From a virus: DNA of 21,110 nucleotides. The DNA lies in the IMG/VR virus record IMGVR_UViG_3300030329_005272, positions 1-21,110 of that record; one strand, given 5' to 3'. Below are positions 11,582 to 19,464 of the stretch, piece by piece. Position 1 is the first letter of the stretch. Each line of letters begins with the position of its first letter. Below the pieces are notes generated by a model, which had not been told where the DNA came from, searched no databases, and saw nothing but the letters and a program-made list of their open reading frames with translations. The position numbers and the translations under genes are program-made.

Positions 11582-13365
11582 TTGATCTTTCGAACAAAGA
11601 GAAGCGGGATCGGCTCCTGAAGTCTATCAAGAATTCACGGCAGTCATTGCTACCTTTTCGTCGAGTTCGAAAAAGGCTCATACAGGACTACGTTGGGTCG
11701 TGGTGGAACGAGGATGGCGCTGAATCCAAGACGCTGGTCAATCTGATTAATCAGACAGCCAAAATCTACACGGTGTCCTTGGCAGCAAATACTCCTCAAG
11801 TACTGGTGACCACTCCGGTTTATGAATATTCTCCGTTTGCAAAACGATTCGACGTTAATCTTAACAAGCTTCTGGTTGATATGAATCTTGACAGGACGTT
11901 TCGTTCGATCGTGCTCGATGCGTTCTTCTGCATTGGTTGCAGTGTGACGATGATGCGTGACACTGACACGGAGTATCACGGAATCCTTCAGGGCGAAGAG
12001 GACATCTATATCGACCCTGGTGAGCCTTGGGTGAACCGGGTTTCTGTCGATGACTTAATTTTGGACATGTCCGCTAAAGAGCTTTCCAAGATGAGGTACT
12101 GCGGACATCGTTATCGCGCAGACTACGAGAAGGTCATGGATGAGGGCGGATACTCGAAGAAGGTCCGAGATAAACTTACCCCCGAATCCAAGAGCGGAAG
12201 AGAGAAAGGCAATCCAGCCCGCGACATGTCTGGCTATCACGGGAATTCTCAGGATGATGACCTAAAAGACATGGTTTGGTTGCAGGATATCTGGATCGCT
12301 GAAAACAATTGCGTCGTCACGATGGCTTGCGACCAAAACATTGAGCCTCTTATTGAGCGAGAGTGGACTGGCGGTCAAACTGGTCCGTATGACTTCCTTT
12401 CGCTTGGAGACACTCCAGACAATGTCATTCCGACTAGCCCAGGGGTTAATCTGAAGGGGCTTCACGACTTCCAGAACCGGTTGCATCGACGTATGGAATC
12501 GGACTCGGATGCTCACAGGAAGGTCAACGTTTACCCGCCGGGTGGTCAAGACGATGCCTCTAAAATACAGCACGCTGAGCGTAATTCGTGGCACCGAATG
12601 GCTGATCCGAAGTCAATAACTCAAGTGGAAGTTGGCGGAATCGATCAGGGAGACATGGCTCTGGCTTCGTTCGTTGAGCAGACCTATGATCGAATGGCCG
12701 GAAACCTTCAAGCTATGGGCGGTCTTGGGGCTCAGTCCGGCACGGTTGGCCAGGAAGAGTTGATAATGGGTCAGCTTTCTAAAAACGTAGCTGACATGAG
12801 AATGCAGGTTGTTGGATTTGCATCGAACGTTTGCCTAAAAGTAGGTCGTTTGATGTGGGAAGATGAGGTCCTAGAGTTGCAGTCATCTACGCCGGTTGGC
12901 GACTCTGGGATCGAGGTTTCAATGAATTGGGAACCAGGCAACCGAGTTGGAGAATTTGAGGACTATGGATTTCGGGTTGAGCCCTACTCGATGTCTTTCA
13001 AGACGCCTGAGCAGAAGCTTCAAGAGCTGTTCAAGACATTAGACCAACTTGCCCCACTTTGGCCGATGATGCAGGCATCAGGCGCCACGTTGGACGCCAG
13101 GGCGATTGTGGATGAGATTGCAAGGCTTAAGAATCGTCCTGAGTTTAGGCGTTTTATTACATTCACCGATCGATCCGCGCCGCTGGGTGGAGATCAGAAT
13201 ACAATCCGTCAGTCGCCGGTCACTCGAAACGAAACAATTCGAAGAAACATTCCGACTGGCGGAACTCAGCAGGCCCGTACCGCTGCGTTGGTTCAGTCTA
13301 TGATGGGTGGCGGATCGCAAACAAATAGCCAGATGGCAGCAGCAATGGGCAGGAGTCCCGCGTGA
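11578..13365 (+). CDS. portal protein
   Basis: 595 residues. It would form the dodecameric ring at the packaging vertex and head-tail connector. Support is its size, its position between terL and scaffold/capsid, and the usual portal pattern: a helical N-terminus (LLPFRRVRKRLIQDYVGSWW), an early helix with NLINQTAKIYTVSLAANTP, a wing region with DIYIDPGEPWVNRVSVDDLI, a long stem region (about 360-440), and a Gln/Met/Gly-rich flexible C-terminus. It resembles podovirus head-tail connectors more than siphovirus HK97-type portals. The start codon overlaps the upstream stop, and the stop overlaps the GTG start of the next gene. Confidence 0.82.
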   Translation: MIDLSNKEKRDRLLKSIKNSRQSLLPFRRVRKRLIQDYVGSWWNEDGAESKTLVNLINQTAKIYTVSLAANTPQVLVTTPVYEYSPFAKRFDVNLNKLLVDMNLDRTFRSIVLDAFFCIGCSVTMMRDTDTEYHGILQGEEDIYIDPGEPWVNRVSVDDLILDMSAKELSKMRYCGHRYRADYEKVMDEGGYSKKVRDKLTPESKSGREKGNPARDMSGYHGNSQDDDLKDMVWLQDIWIAENNCVVTMACDQNIEPLIEREWTGGQTGPYDFLSLGDTPDNVIPTSPGVNLKGLHDFQNRLHRRMESDSDAHRKVNVYPPGGQDDASKIQHAERNSWHRMADPKSITQVEVGGIDQGDMALASFVEQTYDRMAGNLQAMGGLGAQSGTVGQEELIMGQLSKNVADMRMQVVGFASNVCLKVGRLMWEDEVLELQSSTPVGDSGIEVSMNWEPGNRVGEFEDYGFRVEPYSMSFKTPEQKLQELFKTLDQLAPLWPMMQASGATLDARAIVDEIARLKNRPEFRRFITFTDRSAPLGGDQNTIRQSPVTRNETIRRNIPTGGTQQARTAALVQSMMGGGSQTNSQMAAAMGRSPA

Positions 13366-13667
13366 TTTATCGACGGAATGGTAAGGTTGTTTCTCGGGAA
13401 GATTTCCAGAAGGGGCGTAAGTCGAATTGGCTGGAAGTCCCGCCGATGGTGCCTAACACCTACACCGAGCACGATCCGCTGCTATCAGAAGGATGCGGAG
13501 TCATGAAGTCTCAGGTAGGCGAGGCTCGGGAAATGATTAAGAGGCATAACATTCAGGGTGCTGCCGTCCTCCCGTCTGGAAAGCTTCGGTTCACAAGCAG
13601 ACGAGCAAGAAAAGAGTTCCTCAATCGTAGAGGATTTGTTGATAATCAGGCAGGCTATGGAGACTAG
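13362..13667 (+). CDS. small head-module protein
   Basis: 101 residues from a GTG start that overlaps the portal stop as GTGA. The sequence is basic, with VPNTYTEHDPLLSEGCGVMK in the middle and a C-terminal LRFTSRRARKEFLNRRGFVD...GYGD. I recognise the FTSR...R...RG...D..GYGD ending from small proteins next to portal genes in related phage and planctomycete clusters. No activity is known to me. Position between portal and scaffold suggests a head-assembly accessory. Confidence 0.7.
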   Translation: MIYRRNGKVVSREDFQKGRKSNWLEVPPMVPNTYTEHDPLLSEGCGVMKSQVGEAREMIKRHNIQGAAVLPSGKLRFTSRRARKEFLNRRGFVDNQAGYGD

Positions 13668-13669
13668 AC

Positions 13670-14575
13670 GTGGAATTAAATGAGCAGACAACAACCGAAG
13701 AGCTAGAAGAAGTTGCTGACCAGCTTTTCGAAGCAGATCAAAACGAAACTAATGAAGATGACTCCTTGAATGAAGATTCGGAGTTGACTTCAGATGATAC
13801 TAGCGACGATGATGCCGCTGGTGGGGATGGCCTGAATGAAGAAGACTCAGGTGATTCCGATGAAGAATGGCTTGATGATGAATTGAAATCTCAAGCAAGT
13901 GATTATGGTTTGGATGAGGAAGATCTCTCTGAATTCGATGATCGCGACCAGTTAGAACGACATCTTGCCATAATCCAGAAGCGAGCTCTGCGGGCTGTTA
14001 ATGTGAGAGGCAAGAACGAAGAGGCAAGTTCAGAGGATAAGGCCGAAATTGCTTCGGACTTTAATATCGAACTTGATGCTGAAGAGTTTCCGGAGGAGAT
14101 CGTAGACCATTTCACGCGAATGCGTGACCACTACGAATCCAAATTAAGCGCGTTGGAGCAACGTGTCCAGCTGGCGGAGGAGCAATTCAGTTCTGCGAGT
14201 CGGGAGGCTGAGGAAGGTCGATTTGACGATGAAATTGACAAGCTTGAAATGTCTAAGTTCTTCGGGACGACCGGCAATGAAAGCCAAGTTCAAATGCAGC
14301 GTCGAGAAGAAGTTATGGAGCTGGCTACTGCTCTACAGAAAGTTTTAGAGCAGCAGAACGGCAGGAATGTTAAGTTGTCAAACTTAGTCCGGAGAGTTGC
14401 CCCAGCGGCGTTTCCTGATGAGTTTGACAAACAAAAACACAAGGAAAGAACCCGCAAGATCACAAAGCAGTCGAATCGAAGGATGGGCGGCTCGCAGACT
14501 CGGGCAACCGAGACTAGAGAAAGCGATCGTGATCACTTCGAACGTCTCTACAGGGAGCTTGACGGGCAAACATAA
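13670..14575 (+). CDS. scaffolding protein
   Basis: 301 residues from GTG 13670, with GGAG seven bases upstream; a nearby ATG is in another frame. The N-terminal 100 residues are extremely acidic (long Asp/Glu/Ser runs), then comes a predicted coiled coil (about 140-185, HYESKLSALEQRVQLAEEQF) and a basic C-terminus (about 255-280, KQKHKERTRKITKQSNRRMG). Acidic, helical, with a basic tail and immediately before the capsid gene: these are the usual features of a capsid scaffold, which guides shell assembly through its C-terminal helix and is then released. Identification rests on composition and position, not on a sequence motif. Confidence 0.78.
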   Translation: MELNEQTTTEELEEVADQLFEADQNETNEDDSLNEDSELTSDDTSDDDAAGGDGLNEEDSGDSDEEWLDDELKSQASDYGLDEEDLSEFDDRDQLERHLAIIQKRALRAVNVRGKNEEASSEDKAEIASDFNIELDAEEFPEEIVDHFTRMRDHYESKLSALEQRVQLAEEQFSSASREAEEGRFDDEIDKLEMSKFFGTTGNESQVQMQRREEVMELATALQKVLEQQNGRNVKLSNLVRRVAPAAFPDEFDKQKHKERTRKITKQSNRRMGGSQTRATETRESDRDHFERLYRELDGQT

Positions 14576-14586
14576 GGAGTTGCGAA

Positions 14587-15705
14587 ATGGCACTCGGCAT
14601 TGAGCAAATTGAGGATTTTGTAAATTCAATTCATCAGAAGTTCGCTGGCGAAGATCGTCGTGCGGCTCAAGATATTTCACTTCCGCTTCAGCAATACAAG
14701 TACGCCTCGCGTCTATTTACTGGGAATATCCAGAAAGACACGATGTCAACTTCCCAGTGCAAATGGAAGCTGAAGACCAAGACGAACAACAACTTCCAGG
14801 TTGTCAGTCTCTACCATCGCGACCGAAGCGACCGTACTAAAGTCTTGGAAGAGGCCGAATTGAAGTGGGGCCTCACGACTAACAACTACCACTACGACAT
14901 CGACGAAGAAATTTTCCGGCAGGGTGGCGACCAAATCTACGATTACATCAAAGATTTGGAAACTGACCTTGAGACATCGTTCTACACCGGAATGGAAGAT
15001 TTGATCTTCGGCGAAGGTCCATCTGGACCAACGCAGAAGCCGTTCCCTCCTGTTTCGTTGCTGTGGTGGATTACGGCCACGCAAGACGGTGTCACTGACA
15101 ACAACGCGGCTGAAGGCTTCAATGGCCATTCACCGATTGGTTGGACTGACAACGGAATTGGTGGCATCAAGACCGCCGATTATGAGCAGTGGCGGAATCG
15201 AACTTTTCCGTACACGGATGTCAGTCGAGATGACTTCGTAGAAAAAGTTGTCAACTCGATGGACTTGTGTCAGTTCGAGCCACCGGTTGAGCGACCTGAC
15301 ATCGTTTCTCAACATCGAAGCGACTGGGATTTGCTGACAACGCACAGCCGAGTTGCCGCGCTGCGTCGGCTGCTTCAGATTTCAAACGACGATATCGGTG
15401 ATGATGTTGCCAAGCACTCTGGTAAAGTGCACGTCCGTGGGGTTGCCGTTGATTGGGTGCCTGCTTGGACTAATTCGGCATCCGAGAATGTTCGTACTGA
15501 CGGCGTTATTATTGGTATTAACTGGTCGACGTTCCGTTGCTACCATGCCAAGGGGCGTACTATGCGTAAGCGTCCGGCGTTCCAACACAAGGAAATGAGC
15601 AACGTAAGGGTTCGTCCTATGGACGACTCAGCACAGTTGGTATGCTTCAATCGACGTGCCAACTTCCGTGGTTATTCAACTGCGGCTGTCACTGAAACTA
15701 CCTAA
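14587..15705 (+). CDS. major capsid protein
   Basis: 372 residues; AAGGAG lies eight bases upstream of the ATG. It follows portal and scaffold, has the expected length, and shows even, globular composition with little lysine bias, as in shell proteins. Segments include QYKYASRLFTGNIQKDTMST, YDIDEEIFRQGGDQIYDYIK and a C-terminal beta-rich region with VRVRPMDDSAQLVCF. The HK97-like fold is expected for tailed phages but I cannot show it from the sequence. A GC-rich hairpin follows the stop, consistent with a highly expressed, differently dosed transcript. Confidence 0.82.
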   Translation: MALGIEQIEDFVNSIHQKFAGEDRRAAQDISLPLQQYKYASRLFTGNIQKDTMSTSQCKWKLKTKTNNNFQVVSLYHRDRSDRTKVLEEAELKWGLTTNNYHYDIDEEIFRQGGDQIYDYIKDLETDLETSFYTGMEDLIFGEGPSGPTQKPFPPVSLLWWITATQDGVTDNNAAEGFNGHSPIGWTDNGIGGIKTADYEQWRNRTFPYTDVSRDDFVEKVVNSMDLCQFEPPVERPDIVSQHRSDWDLLTTHSRVAALRRLLQISNDDIGDDVAKHSGKVHVRGVAVDWVPAWTNSASENVRTDGVIIGINWSTFRCYHAKGRTMRKRPAFQHKEMSNVRVRPMDDSAQLVCFNRRANFRGYSTAAVTETT

Positions 15706-15718
15706 ACCATGCCTGACC

Positions 15719-15753
15719 GGCGGGCTGACTCCTCGTCAAAGGGTTGGCCCGCC
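15719..15753 (+). terminator. GC-rich hairpin after the capsid gene
   Basis: GGCGGGC (15719-15725) and GCCCGCC (15747-15753) with further partial pairing inside the 21-base loop. No T-run follows, so it may be a leaky terminator or an mRNA-stabilising or processing hairpin at the 3' end of the capsid transcript. Confidence 0.5.
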
Positions 15754-15815
15754 CATTTCACAGGGACTACGCTCACTCTTCGCTGAGCTAACCCAAAACC
15801 TTCAAGGAGATCGAT

Positions 15816-16676
15816 ATGATTACTTGGTCGGAACTGACACAGCCTTACTTGCCATCATCTGAGTTATGGAGAGGAATTACGCCGCCTCTTGCCCTTGGTC
15901 CAGACGGAGCCTATTGCATTGAGCATGCCGGAAATGCCGCCTTTGGATTTTTCGACAACTTCCACTCTTTCCAAGCATCCACTCTCGAAGGTCCATATCG
16001 GATTCTCGAAGGAACTGGATGTACGATCGAGCAAATTGCTGATACGGCAAATGAAAAGGGCTTGGTGCAACTAGCCTTGGATGGAAACGCTGAAAACGAC
16101 GAAGCTGTATTGCAGTGGGGTCGCGGCCTTGGTGCGCCGTTCAAGCTTGCGGACCGAGACCTAGTCTTCGAGGCCCGGTTTAGTGTTTCTCAGATTACAG
16201 CCGGCAAGTACTCACTTGCTTGTGGCCTGGGCGAAACGTCAATGGGCGCTGCTGACGGTCTGTTTGTCGACAGCACTCAAGCACTTGCTGACAAGAACTT
16301 CATCGGCTTTGTCAGTTTGAACGCGGAAGGTGCCAGCCTGGATGCAGCTTACAAGGCTGATGGCCAGACCTATCAAGACGGTGGTACGAAGTCGAAGCTG
16401 GACGCTTTGCACACGATGGTTGCCGATGCCTACTTTAAGGTCGGTTTCCGATATCGTGCTCACCCGAAGAAGTTAGAGTTCTACGTCAATAACGTCTTGC
16501 CGGGCGGAATGATTACTCCATCTCGGTTGACTCGCGCTGAAATTGACGCGTCAACGTTTCCGGATGATGTATTCTTGGCTCCGATCATCGGCGTGAAGGA
16601 TGCTGCTGGAGATACCGCACTCAACGTCAAGCTTGACTGGTGGGGCTGCGTGCAAGAGCTGGAAGGTCCAGCATAG
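15816..16676 (+). CDS. virion surface/decoration-type protein
   Basis: 286 residues. AAGGAG lies six bases upstream of the ATG. The protein begins MITWSELTQPYLPSSELWRG. The remainder (FKLADRDLVFEARFSVSQIT, YFKVGFRYRAHPKKLEFYVN, DTALNVKLDWWGCVQELEGP) has the alternating strands of a jelly-roll or concanavalin-like sandwich, suited to a head decoration or glycan-binding role. It is isolated between a hairpin after the capsid gene and a strong terminator, suggesting expression linked to capsid levels. The family assignment is by predicted fold only. Confidence 0.65.
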   Translation: MITWSELTQPYLPSSELWRGITPPLALGPDGAYCIEHAGNAAFGFFDNFHSFQASTLEGPYRILEGTGCTIEQIADTANEKGLVQLALDGNAENDEAVLQWGRGLGAPFKLADRDLVFEARFSVSQITAGKYSLACGLGETSMGAADGLFVDSTQALADKNFIGFVSLNAEGASLDAAYKADGQTYQDGGTKSKLDALHTMVADAYFKVGFRYRAHPKKLEFYVNNVLPGGMITPSRLTRAEIDASTFPDDVFLAPIIGVKDAAGDTALNVKLDWWGCVQELEGPA

Positions 16677-16687
16677 TTCAATCAGGA

Positions 16688-16745
16688 GCCGTTCCAGGCA
16701 TGGTATTCCATCGCCTGTCCAAGTGCCTGGAGCGGCCCTTTCTTT
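16688..16745 (+). terminator. rho-independent terminator
   Basis: GCCGTTCCAGGCA (16688-16700) pairs with TGCCTGGAGCGGC (16724-16736), with a single G-U wobble and a 23-base loop, followed by TTTCTTT (16739-16745). It lies 12 bases after the stop of the 15816 gene and marks the end of the head module. Confidence 0.85.
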
Positions 16746-16760
16746 ATATTTGGCATATTG

Positions 16761-17705
16761 ATGATATCCACGTATCAAACATTGCTTGAACGAATCGGCC
16801 ATTATCTGTTCGGGAAACGGACCAGCTTCAGTGTTGATGAGACGTCAGATATCGAGCAGTGCATGAAGGATGGCTTGCGGGAAGTGTACGATTCCCATGA
16901 GTGGTCCTTCTTCAGACCAGTTCAAGAGATCGTAACGACTGCTCCCTACGCAACTGGCACGGTCACGATTGCTGCTGGAGTCGTTACGCTTGTTGGCGGA
17001 ACATTCCCTTCTTGGGCGGCGGAAGGCGTATTAAATACGAATAGCAAATACTACACAGTGGCTAGTCGAGGTGGAGACACGTCAATAACGCTCAACGACA
17101 CCAGTGTGACTTTGGCGACTGCTTCTTCATTCAAGCTTGGTCGCCCTGAGGTTGCCGTACCTGATGCATTCGATGCAGTTTCTGGTGATTCGGACTTGAA
17201 CTTCATTCATGGCGAAGAGCTGTGTGATCCAGTGATCCAGCTTCATGACACAGTCATTCGTCGCAATGAGCAGAGTGATCCTTGTTTCGATCGGCCAGTT
17301 GTTTACTCGATTCGGACGCTGAAATTCGATCCTACGGTGGGTTCGCGAAAAACGATCGCGATGTATCCGACGCCAGACAAGGCTTACACGCTTCGATGTC
17401 CGATGATTCTTAGGCCAACAATGATCACGGCGGTTAACAATAATCCAGTTGGATCAGAGGCATTGTCAAATGTTATTCTCACGGCATGTCTTGCTGCTGC
17501 TGAGATGAATTTCGGTGACAAGATTGGATTGCATAGTAATCGGCTGCCTCAGTTGCTTGCAAGTGCCGTCGAGGTCGATAGGCTGAGGACGTCTCCGACC
17601 AGTCTTGGCCCTGACATGCCTGCTGGGGAAAGTAGACCGACTAGCTATGAGGATTGGCGTGCTAACAGGATTGGGGAAATAACTCTTGCAGGGGAAGTCT
17701 TGTGA
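16761..17705 (+). CDS. head-tail adaptor / tail tubular protein A-like
   Basis: 314 residues from ATG 16761; a TTG three bases earlier is less likely. The helical N-terminus (YQTLLERIGHYLFG...DIEQCMKDGLREVYDSHEWS) with a Trp after a helical bundle, a beta insertion (about 60-125), and a C-terminal helical region (ALSNVILTACLAAAEMNFGD) match the general layout of podovirus adaptors that sit under the portal. No clear ribosome site precedes the start, and the terminator ends only 16 bases before it, so a promoter within 16700-16760 or readthrough is needed. The stop overlaps the next GTG start as GTGA. Confidence 0.7.
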   Translation: MISTYQTLLERIGHYLFGKRTSFSVDETSDIEQCMKDGLREVYDSHEWSFFRPVQEIVTTAPYATGTVTIAAGVVTLVGGTFPSWAAEGVLNTNSKYYTVASRGGDTSITLNDTSVTLATASSFKLGRPEVAVPDAFDAVSGDSDLNFIHGEELCDPVIQLHDTVIRRNEQSDPCFDRPVVYSIRTLKFDPTVGSRKTIAMYPTPDKAYTLRCPMILRPTMITAVNNNPVGSEALSNVILTACLAAAEMNFGDKIGLHSNRLPQLLASAVEVDRLRTSPTSLGPDMPAGESRPTSYEDWRANRIGEITLAGEVL

Positions 17706-18076
17706 TCTGGCAAATTACTAGCGTTGACATTGAGACGGACGCATCCGGAAACGCTGAAGTCTATCTGGGTAGCTCGATAAGAGGACTTGTCTACGCTTTG
17801 ATGTATGATCCTGGGTCGTTACTTACCGGATCGGACCTGACGATCACCACCGAGACAAATGAGTTCGATGTTTTGTCCGTAACAAATGCAGGCACTTCCA
17901 AAGTGGCATATTACCCGAGAGCCAAGAGCAATGAGATTGCGGATGCCTCGGAGGCGTCATCAGGAAGCGAGATGGTTCCTATTATTAGCGAGAGAGTCAA
18001 GGTGGCTGTTGCTCAAGGCGGCGCCAACAAGAATGGCTCGATAAAGCTCATTTACCTGACTGGTTCACCATTCTAG
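17702..18076 (+). CDS. small virion-type protein
   Basis: 124 residues from a GTG overlapping the adaptor stop. The pattern DIETDASGNAEVYLGSSIRG near the start, SDLTITTETNEF, then RVKVAVAQGGANKNGSIKLI at the end matches a widespread family of small phage proteins found among tail genes, whose members begin with a TTDASG-type strand and end with a KVVIAQGG..K.G strand. The family is recalled by pattern and its role is not established. All-beta composition suits a structural subunit. Confidence 0.7.
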   Translation: MIWQITSVDIETDASGNAEVYLGSSIRGLVYALMYDPGSLLTGSDLTITTETNEFDVLSVTNAGTSKVAYYPRAKSNEIADASEASSGSEMVPIISERVKVAVAQGGANKNGSIKLIYLTGSPF

Positions 18077-18084
18077 GAGCTGCC

Positions 18085-18384
18085 ATGCGTGGCCTTATAA
18101 ATCGAGACGCGGCATTTGTAGCCAAGGCTCATGAACCAGCAGCTAACACTGCGGCAGTCATAACCTTGGCTGCTGAAGAGGGTGTTCGCCACGTTGTTGA
18201 CCGTGTTTCTGGCGGTTACAAGGCAGCACCAACTAACGTTCTGCTGACGATACAGTCAACAGTTCATGGAACGACTGGTCCGAAAGGGCTGAGTCCAAAT
18301 TTTGGGAATTTTCCCTTTGATTACCAACCGGGGCGGAGGCGTCCCCAGCACAAGGAGACATCATGTCTGGTCACCGTGTTTTGA
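18085..18384 (+). CDS. small beta-type phage protein, apparently C-terminally truncated
   Basis: 99 residues; AGGAG lies before the ATG. Residues 1-75 (EPAANTAAVITLAAEEGVRH, VVDRVSGGYKAAPTNVLLTI) follow a known small phage pattern in which NTAAVVTLAA...HVVD...Y...PTGGLLTI is followed by more strands. Here, after NFPFDYQPG, the frame runs into RRRPQHKETSCLVTVF, basic and unlike the rest, and ends 22 bases inside the next gene. A frameshift or deletion near 18330 that removed the last strands is likely. The protein may still fold. Confidence 0.6.
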   Translation: MRGLINRDAAFVAKAHEPAANTAAVITLAAEEGVRHVVDRVSGGYKAAPTNVLLTIQSTVHGTTGPKGLSPNFGNFPFDYQPGRRRPQHKETSCLVTVF

Positions 18385-18767
18385 ATGATTTGCTGCGTGC
18401 GTTTGTTGATGGTCCCGGAAAAGTGTCTCCGGTTGCTAATGACGATGGCAGTGGCGATGCAGTTCTTGGAGACAACAGGCTTGTTCAGTTTGCCGATGTT
18501 AACTGGGATGGTGACGCTAACCACATCATCACCCTGCCTTCTCCCCGTCCAGGCATGGTTGTGGTCATTGCCGGAAAGACAACGGGTGGAGAGCTTCGGA
18601 CGAATGACCCTGCGACTGTTGGTATTAACGGTGGTACGGGAGCGAATGCCGAGTCAGCTATCGCTGCGAACCAGATGGTAATCTGCATCTGCAATTCAAC
18701 GACTGACTGGCGAGCCTTTACGATCGCCGCCAATGGTACCACAGCCGGTCTAGAAGCCGCATCTTGA
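18363..18767 (+). CDS. virion-type protein with glycine-rich repeat end
   Basis: 134 residues; AAGGAG lies before the ATG. The N-terminus is helical (MSGHRVLNDLLRAFVDG). The rest (HIITLPSPRPGMVVVIAGKT, GGTGANAESAIAANQMVICI) is beta-strand and Gly/Thr-rich, with the LP-x-P-G-x-x-V-V-V motif seen in small phage tail or fibre-associated proteins. The precise role is unknown. It overlaps the end of the truncated-looking upstream gene and is followed by a hairpin. Confidence 0.6.
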   Translation: MSGHRVLNDLLRAFVDGPGKVSPVANDDGSGDAVLGDNRLVQFADVNWDGDANHIITLPSPRPGMVVVIAGKTTGGELRTNDPATVGINGGTGANAESAIAANQMVICICNSTTDWRAFTIAANGTTAGLEAAS

Positions 18768-18773
18768 TAAAAA

Positions 18774-18803
18774 CCCGACAAAGTGCAGCAACACTCTGCC
18801 GGG
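18774..18803 (+). terminator. imperfect hairpin after the 18363 gene
   Basis: CCCGACAAAGTG (18774-18785) and CACTCTGCCGGG (18792-18803) form 10 of 12 pairs around a 6-base loop, seven bases after the stop codon. No T-run follows, so it may be a weak terminator or processing site. The rest of 18768-18886 has no gene that I can support. Confidence 0.4.
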
Positions 18804-18886
18804 ATGTGAACGGCAAATTGGTTGATCGAACAACCGTTCATAAGGTTAATCGAGTATGCTCTTCGAAAGTGGACATAGTTTTTTCG

Positions 18887-19108
18887 ATGAATCTGGAAAA
18901 TGCCCTGCTCAAGGCGGTTTACGTTCTTTCTGGTGTTATAGTTGTCCTTGCTGGGGCGATTGTGACAATGTGGAAAATACACCGAGCAAGGGAAGACGAA
19001 ATCCATGCTGACCACCGCAAGGAACGTGAGGAACTGGAATGCGCTCATAAGCGAACTAGAGACGAATTCATCAGCGTTCTGCTCAAGATTATTGGGGAGC
19101 AGGGATAG
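18887..19108 (+). CDS. one-helix membrane protein with charged helical tail
   Basis: 73 residues from ATG 18887. A TTG start at 18764 would add 41 residues but overlaps the hairpin and has no ribosome site; the chosen ATG also has only a weak one. Residues about 8-32 (LLKAVYVLSGVIVVLAGAIV...) are a single transmembrane segment. The rest (HRAREDEIHADHRKEREELE...) is a highly charged probable coiled coil. Topology resembles inner-membrane spanins or small holin-like lysis proteins, but no family motif is present. It directly precedes the receiver-domain gene by 16 bases, so the two may be co-expressed. Confidence 0.6.
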   Translation: MNLENALLKAVYVLSGVIVVLAGAIVTMWKIHRAREDEIHADHRKEREELECAHKRTRDEFISVLLKIIGEQG

Positions 19109-19124
19109 GACGAAAGATCCAGTC

Positions 19125-19448
19125 ATGCTTCTTGTGATTGAGGACTCACCAACACAGGTATCTATGATTTCGCATTTGGCTGAAAAACATGGAGCCAACT
19201 TTGTTGTTGTCCAAAATTGGATGCAGGCAGTTTTGCATCTGGCGAATGTTTCTCTTGTGTTGATTGATTGGGTTCTTTCTGATGGCGATAATGCTGAAAG
19301 TTGTGGTGCCTTGGATTACTTGAGAAAGAACGAGATACCGCATGCCATTTGGTCTGATTTCGACTTTTCGGATAGACAGTTCGATTGCGAGATCGTTGGC
19401 AAGCCGGACGTTCAGCGTTTGAATTCTTTAATTGAAGAATACTGCTAG
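19125..19448 (+). CDS. single-domain receiver (CheY-like) protein
   Basis: 107 residues from ATG 19125, the start that places the first beta strand MLLVIEDSP at the N-terminus. The receiver-domain positions are present: acidic pair Glu6-Asp7 after strand 1, phospho-acceptor Asp48 in SLVLIDWVLSDG, Ser77 in AIWSD, and Lys93 followed by Pro in VGKPD. There is no output domain. Such proteins take phosphate from histidine kinases and act by protein contact, as in chemotaxis. In a phage tail-gene neighbourhood it might tap or divert host signalling; that is inference. The ribosome site is weak (GGA about 14 bases before). Degeneration cannot be excluded because helix 4 and strand 5 look short. Confidence 0.75.
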   Translation: MLLVIEDSPTQVSMISHLAEKHGANFVVVQNWMQAVLHLANVSLVLIDWVLSDGDNAESCGALDYLRKNEIPHAIWSDFDFSDRQFDCEIVGKPDVQRLNSLIEEYC

Positions 19449-19464
19449 AGGATAGAGGGGAGTG

